Assembly (NCBI GenBank): GCA_027484655.1
Contig: JAIXSM010000003.1
Coordinates: 1 to 64,000, forward strand
Direction of reading: 5' to 3'
From: Hyphomicrobiales bacterium
GTDB taxonomy: Bacteria; Pseudomonadota; Alphaproteobacteria; Rhizobiales; Beijerinckiaceae
Length of the DNA: 64,000 bases
The position numbers and the translations under genes are program-made. How positions within the stretch are numbered: position 1 is the stretch's first letter; the number at the start of each line of letters is the position of its first letter. This document shows, one piece after another, positions 63,051 through 64,000 of the stretch. The notes below the pieces were generated by a model that was not told where the DNA came from, did no database searches, and saw only the letters and a list, made by a program, of their open reading frames with translations.

Positions 63051-64000
63051 ATGAAAAACCGTCTTGATGGGGGCGAAGCGACGCTCGATGCGTTCAGGCG
63101 TCTGGGGATCGACTACATCATGTCGTCGCCCGGCTCCGAGTGGAGCCCCGTCTGGGAGGCGATGTCGCGCCAGACAGAGAGCCATGCTGCCGGCCCCCGC
63201 TTTCTGGACTGCTGGCACGAGACCCTCGCCGTGGACATGGCGCTGGGCTACACAGCCTTCACCGGCAAGATGCAGGCGGTTCTCCTGCACGCCGGCGTCG
63301 GCCTCATGCATGGCGCCATGGGATTGCTCACCGCGACCAAGGCCGAACTGCCGATGCTGGTGCTGTCCGGCGAATCCACGACCTACGGCGACGATCCCCA
63401 AATCCCCGTTGAGCCTCAATGGTATGGCGGCGTCAGCGAGGGCGGCGCACACCGGTTCGTGGCGCCCGTGGTGAAGTACGCCACGCACGCAGCCCATGGG
63501 GCCACCCTCGTCAACACCATCGCCCGCGCTGGCGAGATCGCCCAGCGTCTGCCGCGCGGCCCAGCGTATGTGAACGTTGCGCTTGAGGCCATGCTGGCCG
63601 ACTGGCGCAAGCCCGAGGAGAGCCGCCCCTACCCGCCCGCCCCGCGCACCCGGCCCCTGCCGGAGGATGTGGAGGCTGTCGCGGCGCTTGTCCGCGCGGC
63701 GTCGAAGCCCGTGATCGTGACGGAGGCCGCCGGCCGTGATCCTGCCGGGTTCGAAGCCTTGTCGGCGTTCGCCGCCGATCTCGCGATTCCCGTCATCGCA
63801 GTGCGCGGCGCGCCCTACACAAACCTCGCCCGCAGCCACGAGATGTGGGCCGGCTACGCTGAGTTCTCCCACCTGGACGAGGCGGACCTGATCCTTGTCG
63901 TCGAGGCGCGCACGCCGTTCAATCCGCCCTCACGGCGCCCGGGCACAGGCCCTGTCGTCGTCATCGGAGAGAACCCGCTGAAGACGCATCTGGGCTATCA
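63051..64000 (+). CDS. Thiamine-pyrophosphate-binding enzyme (acetolactate synthase-like), truncated by window end
   Basis: MKNRLDGGEATLDAFRRLGIDYIMSSPGSEWSPVWEAM...CWHETLAVDMALGYTAFTGKMQAVLLHAGVGLMHGAMGLLTATKAELPMLVLSGE; no stop before 64000. Confidence 0.85.
   Translation, partial: MKNRLDGGEATLDAFRRLGIDYIMSSPGSEWSPVWEAMSRQTESHAAGPRFLDCWHETLAVDMALGYTAFTGKMQAVLLHAGVGLMHGAMGLLTATKAELPMLVLSGESTTYGDDPQIPVEPQWYGGVSEGGAHRFVAPVVKYATHAAHGATLVNTIARAGEIAQRLPRGPAYVNVALEAMLADWRKPEESRPYPPAPRTRPLPEDVEAVAALVRAASKPVIVTEAAGRDPAGFEALSAFAADLAIPVIAVRGAPYTNLARSHEMWAGYAEFSHLDEADLILVVEARTPFNPPSRRPGTGPVVVIGENPLKTHLGY

Overview
High-GC alphaproteobacterial chromosomal window, probably Hyphomicrobiales-like (an Irr-type ICE box precedes the suf operon). 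It carries about 55 confident CDSs and two tRNAs. Main blocks: (i) a response regulator and a CsbD gene, each behind a GGAAC-N16-CGTT (EcfG-type) promoter; (ii) a membrane-lipid modification locus (two CFA-like methyltransferases, FAD oxidoreductase, DUF1365, DUF1295, DUF2177) with three separate TGATC(C/T)-N18-TA promoter matches typical of the singlet-oxygen sigmaE regulon; (iii) a 3-hydroxyanthranilate dioxygenase / DapA-like / Liv-type ABC transporter operon ending in an apparent Rid-alpha/beta hydrolase fusion; (iv) a GldA/F/G-like ABC exporter with DUF4340; (v) two tandem small secreted Cys-containing paralogs; (vi) a suf operon with a translationally coupled HEPN-MNT pair inserted between sufC and sufB; (vii) housekeeping genes (serS, tyrS, anmK, B12-dependent RNR, guaA, guaB, rsmB); (viii) an AT-richer orphan ORF, possibly PIN-like, between mosaic intergenic repeats, where one copy has and another lacks a 165-bp module at the same junction; (ix) a split-beta (thiocyanate hydrolase-like) nitrile hydratase whose subunit genes enclose a molybdenum hydroxylase and an orphan TTT binding protein, with an alpha-type subunit carrying a His-Asp repeat tail; (x) a TRAP transporter divergent from a TPP enzyme cut by the window end. 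Everything is from reading the sequence and the supplied ORF track; no database search was run. Family names rest on recognised motifs.
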